From an uncultured Sphingomonadales bacterium (GTDB lineage Bacteria > Pseudomonadota > Alphaproteobacteria > Sphingomonadales > Sphingomonadaceae), in contig CALMZE010000155.1 of NCBI GenBank assembly GCA_937870585.1, positions 1-39,446 of the forward strand: a DNA stretch of 39,446 nt, in the 5' to 3' direction. The first letter of the stretch is position 1; every line of letters begins with the position of its first letter. The position numbers were made by a program, and so were the translations under genes. Below the pieces are notes generated by a model. The model did not search any database and was not told the DNA's origin. It saw only the letters and a program-made list of their open reading frames with translations. Positions 7,625 through 15,127 of this stretch are shown here, piece after piece.

Positions 7625-7782
7625 GGCGTCACACGCAAGAGAAAGACGAGGCCAAGCATCGCTGCCACAAAGGCAAGACCGAAGCCATAGCCCAGTCCGG
7701 TATAGCGGGCATGGCGCTTGGACTGAGACGAATTGCCATAATGGATGATCGCATCCAGTTCTTCCTTCAGGCTTTCTTTCAC
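7621..7782 (-). CDS. Small single-pass membrane protein in the formate dehydrogenase operon (53 residues)
   Basis: A short gene easily missed by length cut-offs. It starts with GTG overlapping the fdsA stop (GTGA at 7782-7779) and its TGA overlaps the ATG of the next gene. The product begins KESLKEELDAIIHYGN, a charged amphipathic helix, then a basic patch (SKRHARY), then a single membrane helix of about 20 residues (residues 29-49, GLGYGFGLAFVAAMLGLVFL) and ends RVTP. The basic patch before the helix suggests the N-terminus faces the cytoplasm. Codon use is like that of its neighbours. No function is known to me. One inference is that it holds part of the enzyme at the membrane or helps maturation. 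Confidence 0.65.
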   Translation of the reverse strand: MKESLKEELDAIIHYGNSSQSKRHARYTGLGYGFGLAFVAAMLGLVFLLRVTP

Positions 7783-10622
7783 TCCGCCGCCTCCGCATGA
7801 ACAATCCGGCGGGATTGCTCAGCCTGCGCGCGATAGCCTTCTTGCCAATCGGTTGGTCCGTTGCTGGCGCTGATCTGCACCGCCGTCACCTTATATTCGG
7901 GGCAGTTGGTGGCCCAGTCCGAATAATCGGTGGTGACGACGTTCGCCTGCGTGTCCGGGTGGTGGAAGGTGGTGTAGACAACGCCGGGGGCGACGCGATC
8001 GGTGACTTGGGCACGCAGGGTGGTTTCGCCCGCGCGGGATGCGAGCTTCACCCAGTCACCCGATTTCAGGCCGCGATCTTCGGCGTCCGCCGGATAGATT
8101 TCCAGCACGTCTTCTGGATGCCACGCCACATTTTCGGTCCGCCGCGTCTGCGCGCCGACATTGTAGTGCGAGAGGATGCGCCCGGTTGTCAGCAAGAGCG
8201 GGAAGCGTGGGCCGGTCTTTTCATCAGTCGGCACATAGTCGGTCACTACGAACTTGCCCTTGCCGCTCGCAAAACCATTCACGTGCATGATCGGCGATCC
8301 ATCCGGGTTCGCATCATTCACTGGCCATTGCAGCGAGCCTTCTGCGTCCAGCCGGGCATGGCTGACGCCAGCAAAGGCGGGCGTGAGTCGCGCAATCTCA
8401 TCCATGATTTCGGATGGGTGGGTGTACGCCCAATCCAGCCCCATGGCTTGCGCGAGCCGCTGCGTCACTTCCCAGTCTGCCAGCCCGTTGAGGGGCGTCA
8501 TCACCTTGCGCACCAACTGGATGCGGCGCTCGGCATTGGTGAAGGTGCCGTCCTTTTCGAGGAAGGTCGAACCGGGCAGGAAAATGTGCGCGTAATTGGC
8601 GGTTTCATTCAGGAACAGGTCCTGCACGATCACGCACTCCATCGCGGCCAGCCCCGCTGCCACATGGTGCGTGTTGGGATCGGACTGGAGGATGTCCTCG
8701 CCCTGCACATAAAGCGCCTTGAACACGCCGTCAGTGGCGGCATCGAGCATGTTGGGGATGCGCAGGCCGGGTTCGGGATCGAGCGTGACGCCCCAATCCG
8801 CCTCAAACAGCGCGCGCGTGGCCGCATCCGAAATGTGGCGATAGCCGGAAAGCTCGTGCGGGAAGCTGCCCATGTCGCACGCGCCCTGCACGTTGTTCTG
8901 GCCGCGCAACGGGTTCACACCCACGCCGCGCCGCCCGATATTGCCGGTCGCCATGGCAAGATTGGCAATCGCCATTACGGTGGAGGAGCCCTGGCTGTGT
9001 TCGGTCACGCCCAGACCGTAGTAAATCGCTCCGTTACGCTCGCTTGCAAAGGTTCGCGCTGCCGCGCGCACGGTGGCGGCGGGGACGGTGGTGACGGCTT
9101 CCAGAAATTCCGGGCTGTTCTTCTCTTGTGAAACGAAGGCCGCCCAATCCTGATACTCATCCCAATCGCAACGTTCGCGGATGAAGGCTTCATCGCTCAG
9201 CCCTTCTGTGACGATCACATGCGCGAGCGCGGTCAGCACGGCAACATTGGTGCCGGGGCGCAGCGCAAGGTGATGATCCGCCTCGATATGCGGAGAGCGG
9301 ACAAGATCGGTGCGGCGCGGGTCGATCACGATCAGCTTCGCGCCCTGCCGGATGCGCTTCTTCATGCGGCTACCGAAGACGGGATGTGCGTCGGTCGGGT
9401 TCGCGCCGATGACGAGGATGACGTCTGAGTCCTCCACGCTGTCAAAATCCTGCGTGCCAGCACTGGTGCCAAAGGTGGTCTTCAGGCCGTAACCGGTGGG
9501 CGAATGGCAGACGCGCGCGCACGTATCGACATTGTTGGTGCCAAACCCGGCCCGGATCAGCTTCTGGACAAGGAAGGTCTCTTCATTGGTGCAGCGGCTG
9601 GACGTGATGCCGCCGAGCGCGTTGCGGCCATAGGCGTCGCGAATGCGCGTCAGTTCGGATGCGGCATAGGCGAACGCCTCATCCCAGCTGACTTCCTGCC
9701 ACGGATCGCTGATGCTCTTGCGGATCATCGGGTTGAGGATGCGCTCCTGATGCTGGGCATAGCCCCATGCGAAGCGGCCCTTCACGCAGGAGTGGCCGCG
9801 ATTGGCCTTGCCATCCTTCCACGGCACCATGCGCACCACCTGCTCGCCGCGCATCTCCGCCCGGAAGGTGCAACCTACGCCGCAATAGGCGCAGGTGGTG
9901 ACGACGCTGCGTTCCGGCGTGCCGATCTCCACCACCTTCTTTTCAACCAGCGTCGCAGTGGGGCAGGCCTGCACGCACGCCCCGCATGAGACGCATTCGC
10001 TGCCGAGAAAGTCGTCGCTTGCCAAGCCTGCGGAGACTTTCGACTCCCACCCACGCCCCTGCATGGTGAGCGCCAGCGTGCCCTGCACTTCATCACACGC
10101 GCGGATGCAGCGCGAACAGGCGATGCATTTGGACGGATCAAAATCGAAATAGGGGTTGGACTGGTCTTTGGCTTGGCCCAGATGCGTCTCCTCAGGCGTG
10201 TAGCGCACATCGCGCAGGCCAACAGCGCCCGCCTGATCCTGCAATTCGCAATCGCCATTGGCCGCGCAGGTGAGGCAATCGAGCGGATGATCAGAAATGT
10301 AGAGTTCCATCACGCCCTTGCGCAGCTTGTGCAGCAATGGGGTCTGCGTGTGGACGATCATGCCGGGCTCGACCGGTGTGGTGCAGCTGGCAGGCGTGCC
10401 GCGCCGCCCGCTAATCTCGACAAGGCACAGGCGGCACGATCCGAAGCTCTCCAGCGAATCCGTAGCGCAGAGCTTGGGGATGCTGGTGCCCTGTTCGGCA
10501 GCGGCGCGCATCACGCTGGAGCCCGCAGGCACTGTCACGCTGCGTCCGTCTATGGTGAGCGTCACATCCTCGGACGCGCGGCTTTCCGGCGTGCCGAAAT
10601 CGGTCTGGCGCTGGTAGGTCAT
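7779..10622 (-). CDS. fdsA: NAD-dependent formate dehydrogenase alpha subunit (Mo-bis-MGD, Fe-S)
   Basis: Catalytic subunit, oxidising formate to CO2 at a molybdenum bis-MGD centre in the cytoplasm and passing electrons to FdsB/FdsG and NAD+. Ligands are visible in order: [2Fe-2S] C52, C63, C66, C80; the NuoG-type cluster H112, C116, C119, C125; two [4Fe-4S] clusters C166/C169/C172/C176 and C210/C213/C216/C220; and the cluster next to Mo, C244, C247, C251, C279. The Mo ligand is Cys, C372 in RVCHSPTGYG, not selenocysteine, and the catalytic His follows it. The rest is the MopB domain and a C-terminal MGD-binding domain (about 835-930). Length 947 is normal for FdsA. The ATG overlaps the mobA stop, the stop overlaps the 53-residue gene. 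Confidence 0.95.
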   Translation of the reverse strand: MTYQRQTDFGTPESRASEDVTLTIDGRSVTVPAGSSVMRAAAEQGTSIPKLCATDSLESFGSCRLCLVEISGRRGTPASCTTPVEPGMIVHTQTPLLHKLRKGVMELYISDHPLDCLTCAANGDCELQDQAGAVGLRDVRYTPEETHLGQAKDQSNPYFDFDPSKCIACSRCIRACDEVQGTLALTMQGRGWESKVSAGLASDDFLGSECVSCGACVQACPTATLVEKKVVEIGTPERSVVTTCAYCGVGCTFRAEMRGEQVVRMVPWKDGKANRGHSCVKGRFAWGYAQHQERILNPMIRKSISDPWQEVSWDEAFAYAASELTRIRDAYGRNALGGITSSRCTNEETFLVQKLIRAGFGTNNVDTCARVCHSPTGYGLKTTFGTSAGTQDFDSVEDSDVILVIGANPTDAHPVFGSRMKKRIRQGAKLIVIDPRRTDLVRSPHIEADHHLALRPGTNVAVLTALAHVIVTEGLSDEAFIRERCDWDEYQDWAAFVSQEKNSPEFLEAVTTVPAATVRAAARTFASERNGAIYYGLGVTEHSQGSSTVMAIANLAMATGNIGRRGVGVNPLRGQNNVQGACDMGSFPHELSGYRHISDAATRALFEADWGVTLDPEPGLRIPNMLDAATDGVFKALYVQGEDILQSDPNTHHVAAGLAAMECVIVQDLFLNETANYAHIFLPGSTFLEKDGTFTNAERRIQLVRKVMTPLNGLADWEVTQRLAQAMGLDWAYTHPSEIMDEIARLTPAFAGVSHARLDAEGSLQWPVNDANPDGSPIMHVNGFASGKGKFVVTDYVPTDEKTGPRFPLLLTTGRILSHYNVGAQTRRTENVAWHPEDVLEIYPADAEDRGLKSGDWVKLASRAGETTLRAQVTDRVAPGVVYTTFHHPDTQANVVTTDYSDWATNCPEYKVTAVQISASNGPTDWQEGYRAQAEQSRRIVHAEAAE

Positions 10623-11158
10623 GCGCCCTCCTCCAATGATTTTTCGAAGGCGATCATATCATCGCGCGTGTTGAGATTGAAGATGGGGCCGGGGGCGGGC
10701 ACCTCCGCTGCGCCACACCGCACCAGCCAGCCCCTCACGGAACGGTCAGGCTGGCCATCAAGCCAAGCTGCTAGCTCGCCTGCCAGATCGACCGGCCAAT
10801 ATCCGAACAGCCAATGGCCTTCGATAACAGTGGGCCCGCCCATCTCTTCGAGCGCCGCCAGATCGGGCACGGGCATCGCGTCACACGCGGCGCTCAGCAC
10901 GCCATCATGGCCGTTCGCCGCAGCATAAGTGAGCGCGGCGAGCAGCCCGGCGAGCGGGCCTTCCCCTGCGTGCGCGCCATCTGGCACCGCCTCAAAATCG
11001 CGCCAGTCCCGCCCGACGATCAGCAAGTGATCGGTGTTTTTGAACATCCCCATCACGACATGATCAATCAGCGGCAGCCCATCGACGATGGCAACCGCCT
11101 TGTCAGACCCGAAGCGGCTGGACTGGCCGCCTGCAAGGATCGCACCGAGCAGGCTCAT
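10619..11158 (-). CDS. mobA: Molybdenum cofactor guanylyltransferase
   Basis: Adds GMP to molybdopterin-Mo to give the MGD form needed by FdsA. The N-terminal nucleotide-binding signature LAGGQSSRFGSDKA (residues 8-21) is diagnostic, with K20 the expected catalytic lysine. Later segments EGPLAGLLAAL and ACDAMPVPDL match the family, the latter holding the Mg-binding Asp. I start at the ATG at 11158, which overlaps the fdsB stop (ATGA) and begins exactly at the family's N-terminus; an earlier in-frame start would add six residues. Placement between fdsB and fdsA is unusual and ties cofactor supply to enzyme synthesis. The 179-residue length is at the short end of the family. Confidence 0.9.
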   Translation of the reverse strand: MSLLGAILAGGQSSRFGSDKAVAIVDGLPLIDHVVMGMFKNTDHLLIVGRDWRDFEAVPDGAHAGEGPLAGLLAALTYAAANGHDGVLSAACDAMPVPDLAALEEMGGPTVIEGHWLFGYWPVDLAGELAAWLDGQPDRSVRGWLVRCGAAEVPAPGPIFNLNTRDDMIAFEKSLEEGA

Positions 11159-12774
11159 GCGAAATCCTCCGGCCAATGCTTGAGCGCGGAGAGGACAGGG
11201 TAGGGTGTGAAGCCGCCCAGCGCGCAGAGTGAGCCATATTTCATCGTTTCGGCGAGATCGGTGATAAGAGCAAAATCCTCCCCGGAACGGGGAGGGGGAC
11301 CACCCGAAGGTTGGTGGAGGGGGCGGTTGGGGACAGTGGACACGTTTGGCGTATCTCCCGCACCGGCCCCTCCACCGCTTCGCGGTCCCCCTCCCCGTTC
11401 CGGGGAGGAATTGCGTGCCGCTAAAATCCCATCCATCACCTCAACCCCGCGTGTGCTCCCGATCCGGCAGGGTGTGCATTTTCCGCAGCTTTCCGCCGCG
11501 CAGAATTCGAACGCGAAGCGCGCCATCGCGGCCATGTCCGCCGTGTCGTCAAACACGGTGATGCCCGCATGGCCGATCAGCGCGTCGGCAGCAGTGAAGG
11601 CTTCATAGTCAAACGGCAGATCAAACTGGTCCGGGTGGATATAGGCCCCCAGCGGCCCGCCCACCTGCACCGCCTTGACCGGGCGGCCAGAGGCAGTGCC
11701 GCCGCCAATCTCATTGACCAGTTCACCCAGCGTGATGCCAAAGGCGACCTCGAACAGGCCGCCATGCTTCACATTGCCCGCCAGCTGCACTGGCATCGTG
11801 CCTTTCGAACGCCCCATGCCATAGGCCGCATAGGCCGCGCCACCATTCGCCAAGATCCATGGCACGGCGGCGAGTGTCAGCACATTATTGACCACGGTCG
11901 GCTGGCCGAACAGGCCCTTGAGTGCGGGCAGCGGCGGCTTGGCGCGCACTTCGCCGCGCTTGCCCTCCAGACTGTTGAGCAGCGAGGTTTCCTCGCCGCA
12001 CACATAGGCCCCGGCCCCGACGCGCACTTCGATTGCAAACGGCGCGACGAGGTGGGCGGAGGCCTGCACAGCGGCCTGCATCTTGGCAATGGCATGGGGA
12101 TATTCGGAGCGGATATAGACGAAGGCTTTGGTCGCCCCCACGGCAAGACCTGCAATGGCCATGCCCTCGATCAGCATGAAGGGATCGCCCTCCATCACCA
12201 TCCGGTCGGCAAAGGTCGCGCTGTCGCCTTCATCGGCATTGCAGACGATATATTTGCGATCCGAGATGGCGTCCGCGACTGTCTTCCACTTGATCGCCGC
12301 AGGAAAGCCCGCGCCGCCACGCCCGCGCAAGCCGGATGCCAGTACCTCCGCCATCGTCTCGTCAGAGCCAAGCGCGCGCGCCTTTGCAAGGCCCGCCCAG
12401 CCGCCGGTTGCGGCGTAATCATCAAGGCTCAGCGGGCGCGTCTGCCCGGCGCGCGCAAAGGTCAGCCGCTGCTGGCGAGCGAGGAAGGGATGGTTGGCGA
12501 TGGGTTTTCCCCATAGCGCGTCGCCCCCGCGCAGGCGGGGGTCGGCATCCGGAGGAGGATTCCCGCCTTCGCGGGAATGACGCATGATAATCGCAGCGTC
12601 TTCGGGCGTCACCGGCCCATAGCTGACACCATCCAACTCTACCAGCGGCTCCAGCCAGTGCATTCCCCAGCTGGAGACACGCTCCACTTCGCAACCAGCC
12701 GCGAAGAACGCCGCCGCCACGGCATCCGCGCCGCAGGCGAGTGCGACAGCATCATCTGAAATCCGGACCTTCAT
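11155..12774 (-). CDS. fdsB: NAD-dependent formate dehydrogenase beta subunit (NuoF-like), with two in-frame repeat insertions
   Basis: FMN- and NAD-binding subunit that passes electrons from the Fe-S chain to NAD+. Residues about 1-60 are a thioredoxin-like domain as in other FdsB. The NuoF core follows, with GLRGRGGAGFPAAIKW (NAD/FMN loop, about 148-163), CNADEGDSATFADR, and GAYVCGEETSLLNSLEG (FMN). The [4Fe-4S] ligands are C430, C433, C436 and C517. Two stretches are foreign to the family: residues 65-86 (HSREGGNPPPDADPRLRGGD) between the two domains, and about 455-499 between C436 and C517. Both are translated palindromic repeats at 12518-12583 and 11276-11409. The reading frame stays intact and every visible ligand is present, so the enzyme is probably functional. 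The ATG overlaps the fdsG stop. Confidence 0.92.
   Translation of the reverse strand: MKVRISDDAVALACGADAVAAAFFAAGCEVERVSSWGMHWLEPLVELDGVSYGPVTPEDAAIIMRHSREGGNPPPDADPRLRGGDALWGKPIANHPFLARQQRLTFARAGQTRPLSLDDYAATGGWAGLAKARALGSDETMAEVLASGLRGRGGAGFPAAIKWKTVADAISDRKYIVCNADEGDSATFADRMVMEGDPFMLIEGMAIAGLAVGATKAFVYIRSEYPHAIAKMQAAVQASAHLVAPFAIEVRVGAGAYVCGEETSLLNSLEGKRGEVRAKPPLPALKGLFGQPTVVNNVLTLAAVPWILANGGAAYAAYGMGRSKGTMPVQLAGNVKHGGLFEVAFGITLGELVNEIGGGTASGRPVKAVQVGGPLGAYIHPDQFDLPFDYEAFTAADALIGHAGITVFDDTADMAAMARFAFEFCAAESCGKCTPCRIGSTRGVEVMDGILAARNSSPERGGGPRSGGGAGAGDTPNVSTVPNRPLHQPSGGPPPRSGEDFALITDLAETMKYGSLCALGGFTPYPVLSALKHWPEDFA
11276..11409. repeat. Palindromic repeat family C inside fdsB
   Basis: A perfect 26-bp inverted repeat (11276-11301 and 11384-11409), with a second inner pair GGTGGAGGGG / CCCCTCCACC (about 11313-11322, 11367-11376). 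Each outer arm is itself a hairpin (CCTCCCC-GGAAC-GGGGAGG). The 134-bp element is wholly inside the coding region of fdsB and read through in frame, giving about 45 Pro/Gly/Ser/Arg-rich residues. Confidence 0.92.
12518..12583. repeat. Hybrid palindromic repeat inside fdsB
   Basis: The left half (GCCCCCGC-GCAG-GCGGGGG) equals a family B arm; the right half is a different hairpin (ATTCCCGC-CTTC-GCGGGAAT). Outer ends GCGTC (12518-12522) and GACGC (12579-12583) pair. On the minus strand it is translated as the SREGGNP-type peptide, a known translation product of short palindromic repeats in many bacterial genomes. Confidence 0.85.
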
Positions 12775-13193
12775 AGCGAGGCCACCAGTGCCGACGCGCG
12801 CTCTGCTGTCAGCCGGGCGTGAACGGTGTTACCCACCAGCGCCGCCGGGCCGACCGCGCACAGGCCGAGGCAATAGATGGTCTCCACTTTCACGCGGCTG
12901 CCGGCTGTGTTCTCAATCGCGGGAAGCAGTGCCTCCACACCGCGTGCCTTGCAGGCTTCGGCGCGGCACAGCTTGAGCACAGGCCGCGCATCGGGCGCAG
13001 TTTTGAAATCATGGTAGAAACTCACCACACCATGCACTTCGGCCCGGCTGAGGTTGAGCGCATGGGCAATGGTGCGCATCGCGTCTTCGCTGATATGGCC
13101 AAAAGCGGCCTGCACATCATGCAGGATCGGCAGCAACGGCCCTTCGCGATCTGCGTGAGCAGCGATCAGCTCCTGAAGGCTGGCATGGGCCAC
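12771..13193 (-). CDS. fdsG: NAD-dependent formate dehydrogenase gamma subunit (NuoE-like)
   Basis: [2Fe-2S] subunit that pairs with FdsB in the NADH-reducing module. From the chosen start the ligands are C76, C81, C108 and C112 in the NuoE pattern (LCRAEAC and YCLGLC), after a helical N-terminal domain containing LPILHDVQAAFGHI and the EVHGVVSFYHDF segment. I start at the GTG at 13193 because a good ribosome-binding site (GAGGAG) lies seven bases upstream; a TTG at 13208 would add five residues but falls about where the predicted transcript begins. First gene of the operon. Its stop overlaps the fdsB start. Length 140 residues is normal. Confidence 0.92.
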   Translation of the reverse strand: MAHASLQELIAAHADREGPLLPILHDVQAAFGHISEDAMRTIAHALNLSRAEVHGVVSFYHDFKTAPDARPVLKLCRAEACKARGVEALLPAIENTAGSRVKVETIYCLGLCAVGPAALVGNTVHARLTAERASALVASL

Positions 13194-13214
13194 CCGCGCT
13201 CTCCTCAAGTCTTA

Positions 13215-13244
13215 ATTGTATGCAACACCTACAATCTAGCGCAA
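13215..13244 (-). promoter_or_regulatory. Promoter and palindromic operator of the fds operon
   Basis: On the minus strand a -10 TACAAT (13220-13215) stands 18 bases from a -35 TTGCGC (13244-13239), giving a start near 13208 and a 15-base leader with the ribosome-binding site. A perfect inverted repeat ATTGTA-N9-TACAAT (13215-13220, 13230-13235) covers the -10 and part of the spacer, a classic place for a repressor. A nested near-palindrome TTGTATGCAA (13216-13225) resembles operators of GntR-family (FadR-type) regulators. No regulator gene of that family lies in the window. Confidence 0.45.
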
Positions 13245-13256
13245 TGCCAAGCCACG

Positions 13257-14648
13257 TCAACCAGCGAGCTGTTTCAGCATCATGTACCAATGGTCGAGAT
13301 TTTCCTCGAACGCCTTGACCGGCAAGCGTTCGTCTCGCCCATGCGCGCGTTCATCGTCAGGCGTGACGATCCAGCTACCATCGACACCATATACGGGCAT
13401 CCCGGTCGCGCGGAAGAACAGGCCGTCTGTGGCGCCGGCAGACATGCTCGGCACAATCGGGGCGTTCATGTGTCGTGCGCGGACGGACTGGGTATAGGCC
13501 TTCATCACATCGGCGCGCAGGGGCGATGCGGGCGAAGGCGTGCTGGGGCCATGCGGCTCCACCTTCACCTTGTCTCCGGCGGCGGCCTGCAATTCAGCCT
13601 GCACGGCCTTGGCATCTACCCCCGGAAAGATGCGGCAATTGACGATGGCGCGCGCAGTCTGGGGCAGGGCATTGTCGGCATGGCCGCCGGACAGACGCGT
13701 TGCCACACAGCGCGTGCGCGTCTGGCCGACCTCTGAAGGATCGGCCTCGATCAGGTCCGCCGCCGCGCCATCTTTCGGATTGGCCAGCCAGCGCCGCATG
13801 GCATCACCCAGCGGCCCTGATTCCTGCGTGGCGCGGTGCGTGAAATAGGCGCGCGTCGTTTCGTTCTGCATCGGGGCGAAGCGGTGCGCCGCCAGCCCCT
13901 TCAGCGCGTCGGCCAGTTCGTAGATCGCATTGTCCGGCATCGGGCGAGAGCTGTGGCCGCCCTTGTTTGTCGCGGTAAATGTGAAGCTTTGATACATTTT
14001 TTCAGACGTCTGGATGCTGAAGCCGAGCAGGCGGCCATCGGGCGTGAAGGTGCCGCCGCCCGCATCAGCATTGAGCGCGAATTCGGCATCAACCAAGCTG
14101 CGCCACTCGGTCGCGGCGCGCTCTGCGCCCTTGCCGTCGGTTTCCTCATCGCCGGTGAACAGCACGATGATGTCGCGCGAGGATTTGAAGCCTTCCGCCT
14201 TGAGGCGCAGCATGGTGTTGGTAATGGCCGCAATGCCGCTCTTCATGTCGGATGTGCCGCGCCCGTAATAATAGCCGCCTTCCTGCGTGAATTTAAATGG
14301 GTCGCGCGGCCAATCGCTCCGCAGCGCATCGACCACGTCCATATGACCCAACAAGAGAATGGGCTTTTTCTTGGTCTTTTGGGCCGCTGGCAGGCGCACA
14401 ATCAGGCTGAATGTCTCATCATGCGGCTTGCGCACAACATTGGTAAATCCTGCATCAAGGAATAATTTTTCCAGATAGGCCGATACGCGATCAACTTCCT
14501 GTTTTCGATCCGAAACGGATGGGATTTCAATAATTTCTCTAAAAATATCTGTACCTTTTTGTTTCCAGTCAGTCGGTTGCGCTGCCCATGACTGGCTTGC
14601 AAAGGTCGCCAAAACGGATAAGGATAATAGTGGAAGCGAAATTTTCAT
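13257..14648 (-). CDS. Secreted M20-family metallopeptidase
   Basis: Zinc-dependent amidohydrolase/peptidase of the M20/M25/M40 group; typical substrates are dipeptides or N-acyl amino acids, not predictable here. Residues 1-23 (MKISLPLLSLSVLATFASQSWAA) are a signal peptide, so it acts in the periplasm. Metal-ligand motifs: GHMDVV (H102, D104), YGRGTSDMKSG (D134), GDEETDG (E168 base, E169), the later GGGGTFTPDGRL region, GHSSRP in the dimerisation domain, and a C-terminal ERAHGRDERLPV whose His is the last ligand. I chose the ATG at 14648 because it has a signal peptide and an AAAGGA ribosome-binding site; an upstream in-frame start would run over the divergent gene. The first 70 codons are AT-rich with rare codons (TTA, CTA, AGA), unlike the rest. 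Confidence 0.88.
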   Translation of the reverse strand: MKISLPLLSLSVLATFASQSWAAQPTDWKQKGTDIFREIIEIPSVSDRKQEVDRVSAYLEKLFLDAGFTNVVRKPHDETFSLIVRLPAAQKTKKKPILLLGHMDVVDALRSDWPRDPFKFTQEGGYYYGRGTSDMKSGIAAITNTMLRLKAEGFKSSRDIIVLFTGDEETDGKGAERAATEWRSLVDAEFALNADAGGGTFTPDGRLLGFSIQTSEKMYQSFTFTATNKGGHSSRPMPDNAIYELADALKGLAAHRFAPMQNETTRAYFTHRATQESGPLGDAMRRWLANPKDGAAADLIEADPSEVGQTRTRCVATRLSGGHADNALPQTARAIVNCRIFPGVDAKAVQAELQAAAGDKVKVEPHGPSTPSPASPLRADVMKAYTQSVRARHMNAPIVPSMSAGATDGLFFRATGMPVYGVDGSWIVTPDDERAHGRDERLPVKAFEENLDHWYMMLKQLAG

Positions 14649-15057
14649 GAGTAATCCTTTTTCAAGGTCAGCAACACGACTGGCAAGAGTCTGCGCGTGT
14701 TGTGCGGCTGTGGTCTTTATCGTCACCCTAATGGCATCGCCGGGTTCGATGCAAGCCGATGCGCGGATGAAGACTCATGCGATGCCGCTCACCTATCCGC
14801 GTGCCGTCACCTGTGCCGGGACGTTGCGGGCGCAACCCGGCCCCGCGCGAACGGGGTCTGTGACCCGCGCCGTCTGGACGTTTGCGATGGCGGCCAGCCA
14901 GATGGGGCGGGATCAAGGGCTGGCTCCTGATGTGATTGAGCGCGCCATCAAACTGGCGGAAACGCGCGCACGCACAGCTTCGGAGCCAATGCGGAATGCA
15001 CAGGCGCGCAACTGTTTGCGGGAAGCGCGTAATTCGGCTCCGATCAAGGCAGGGTAG
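14647..15057 (+). CDS. Hypothetical small secreted protein
   Basis: A 136-residue protein of no recognised family. From the ATG at 14647 it begins with a basic N-terminus and a hydrophobic segment (about 18-31, CCAAVVFIVTLMAS), consistent with a long signal peptide or anchor ending near QADA. The rest has a helical C-terminal part (AVWTFAMAASQMGRDQGLAP, then DVIERAIKLAETRARTASEP) and two late cysteines (one in VTCAGT, one in RNCLREA) that could form a disulphide. Its start codon shares two bases with the divergent peptidase start (CATGA), so the two genes have no separate promoter region between them. An alternative start is the ATG at 14731. The absence of a strong ribosome-binding site lowers confidence. 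Confidence 0.5.
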   Translation: MSNPFSRSATRLARVCACCAAVVFIVTLMASPGSMQADARMKTHAMPLTYPRAVTCAGTLRAQPGPARTGSVTRAVWTFAMAASQMGRDQGLAPDVIERAIKLAETRARTASEPMRNAQARNCLREARNSAPIKAG

Positions 15058-15127
15058 GGCGCAAGTTTTCCCCAGTTAATCGGTTCGGCCTCTGGCGATG
15101 CGGCCCAGGCCCGCTTAAGGCATAGCC

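Noticed and set aside
7797-9131. Plus-strand open frame of 444 codons opposite fdsA
   Set aside because: fdsA has all its Fe-S and Mo ligands on the other strand; this is a shadow.
10450-10622. Possible selenocysteine in formate dehydrogenase
   Set aside because: The Mo ligand position is an ordinary Cys codon (C372 in RVCHSP) and no in-frame TGA interrupts fdsA.
11276-11409. Frameshift or pseudogene in fdsB
   Set aside because: The reading frame passes through both repeat elements without stop and all cofactor motifs are present on each side.
14649-14726. Longer N-terminus for the M20 peptidase
   Set aside because: It would place 26 non-conserved residues before an excellent signal peptide and its ribosome-binding site.
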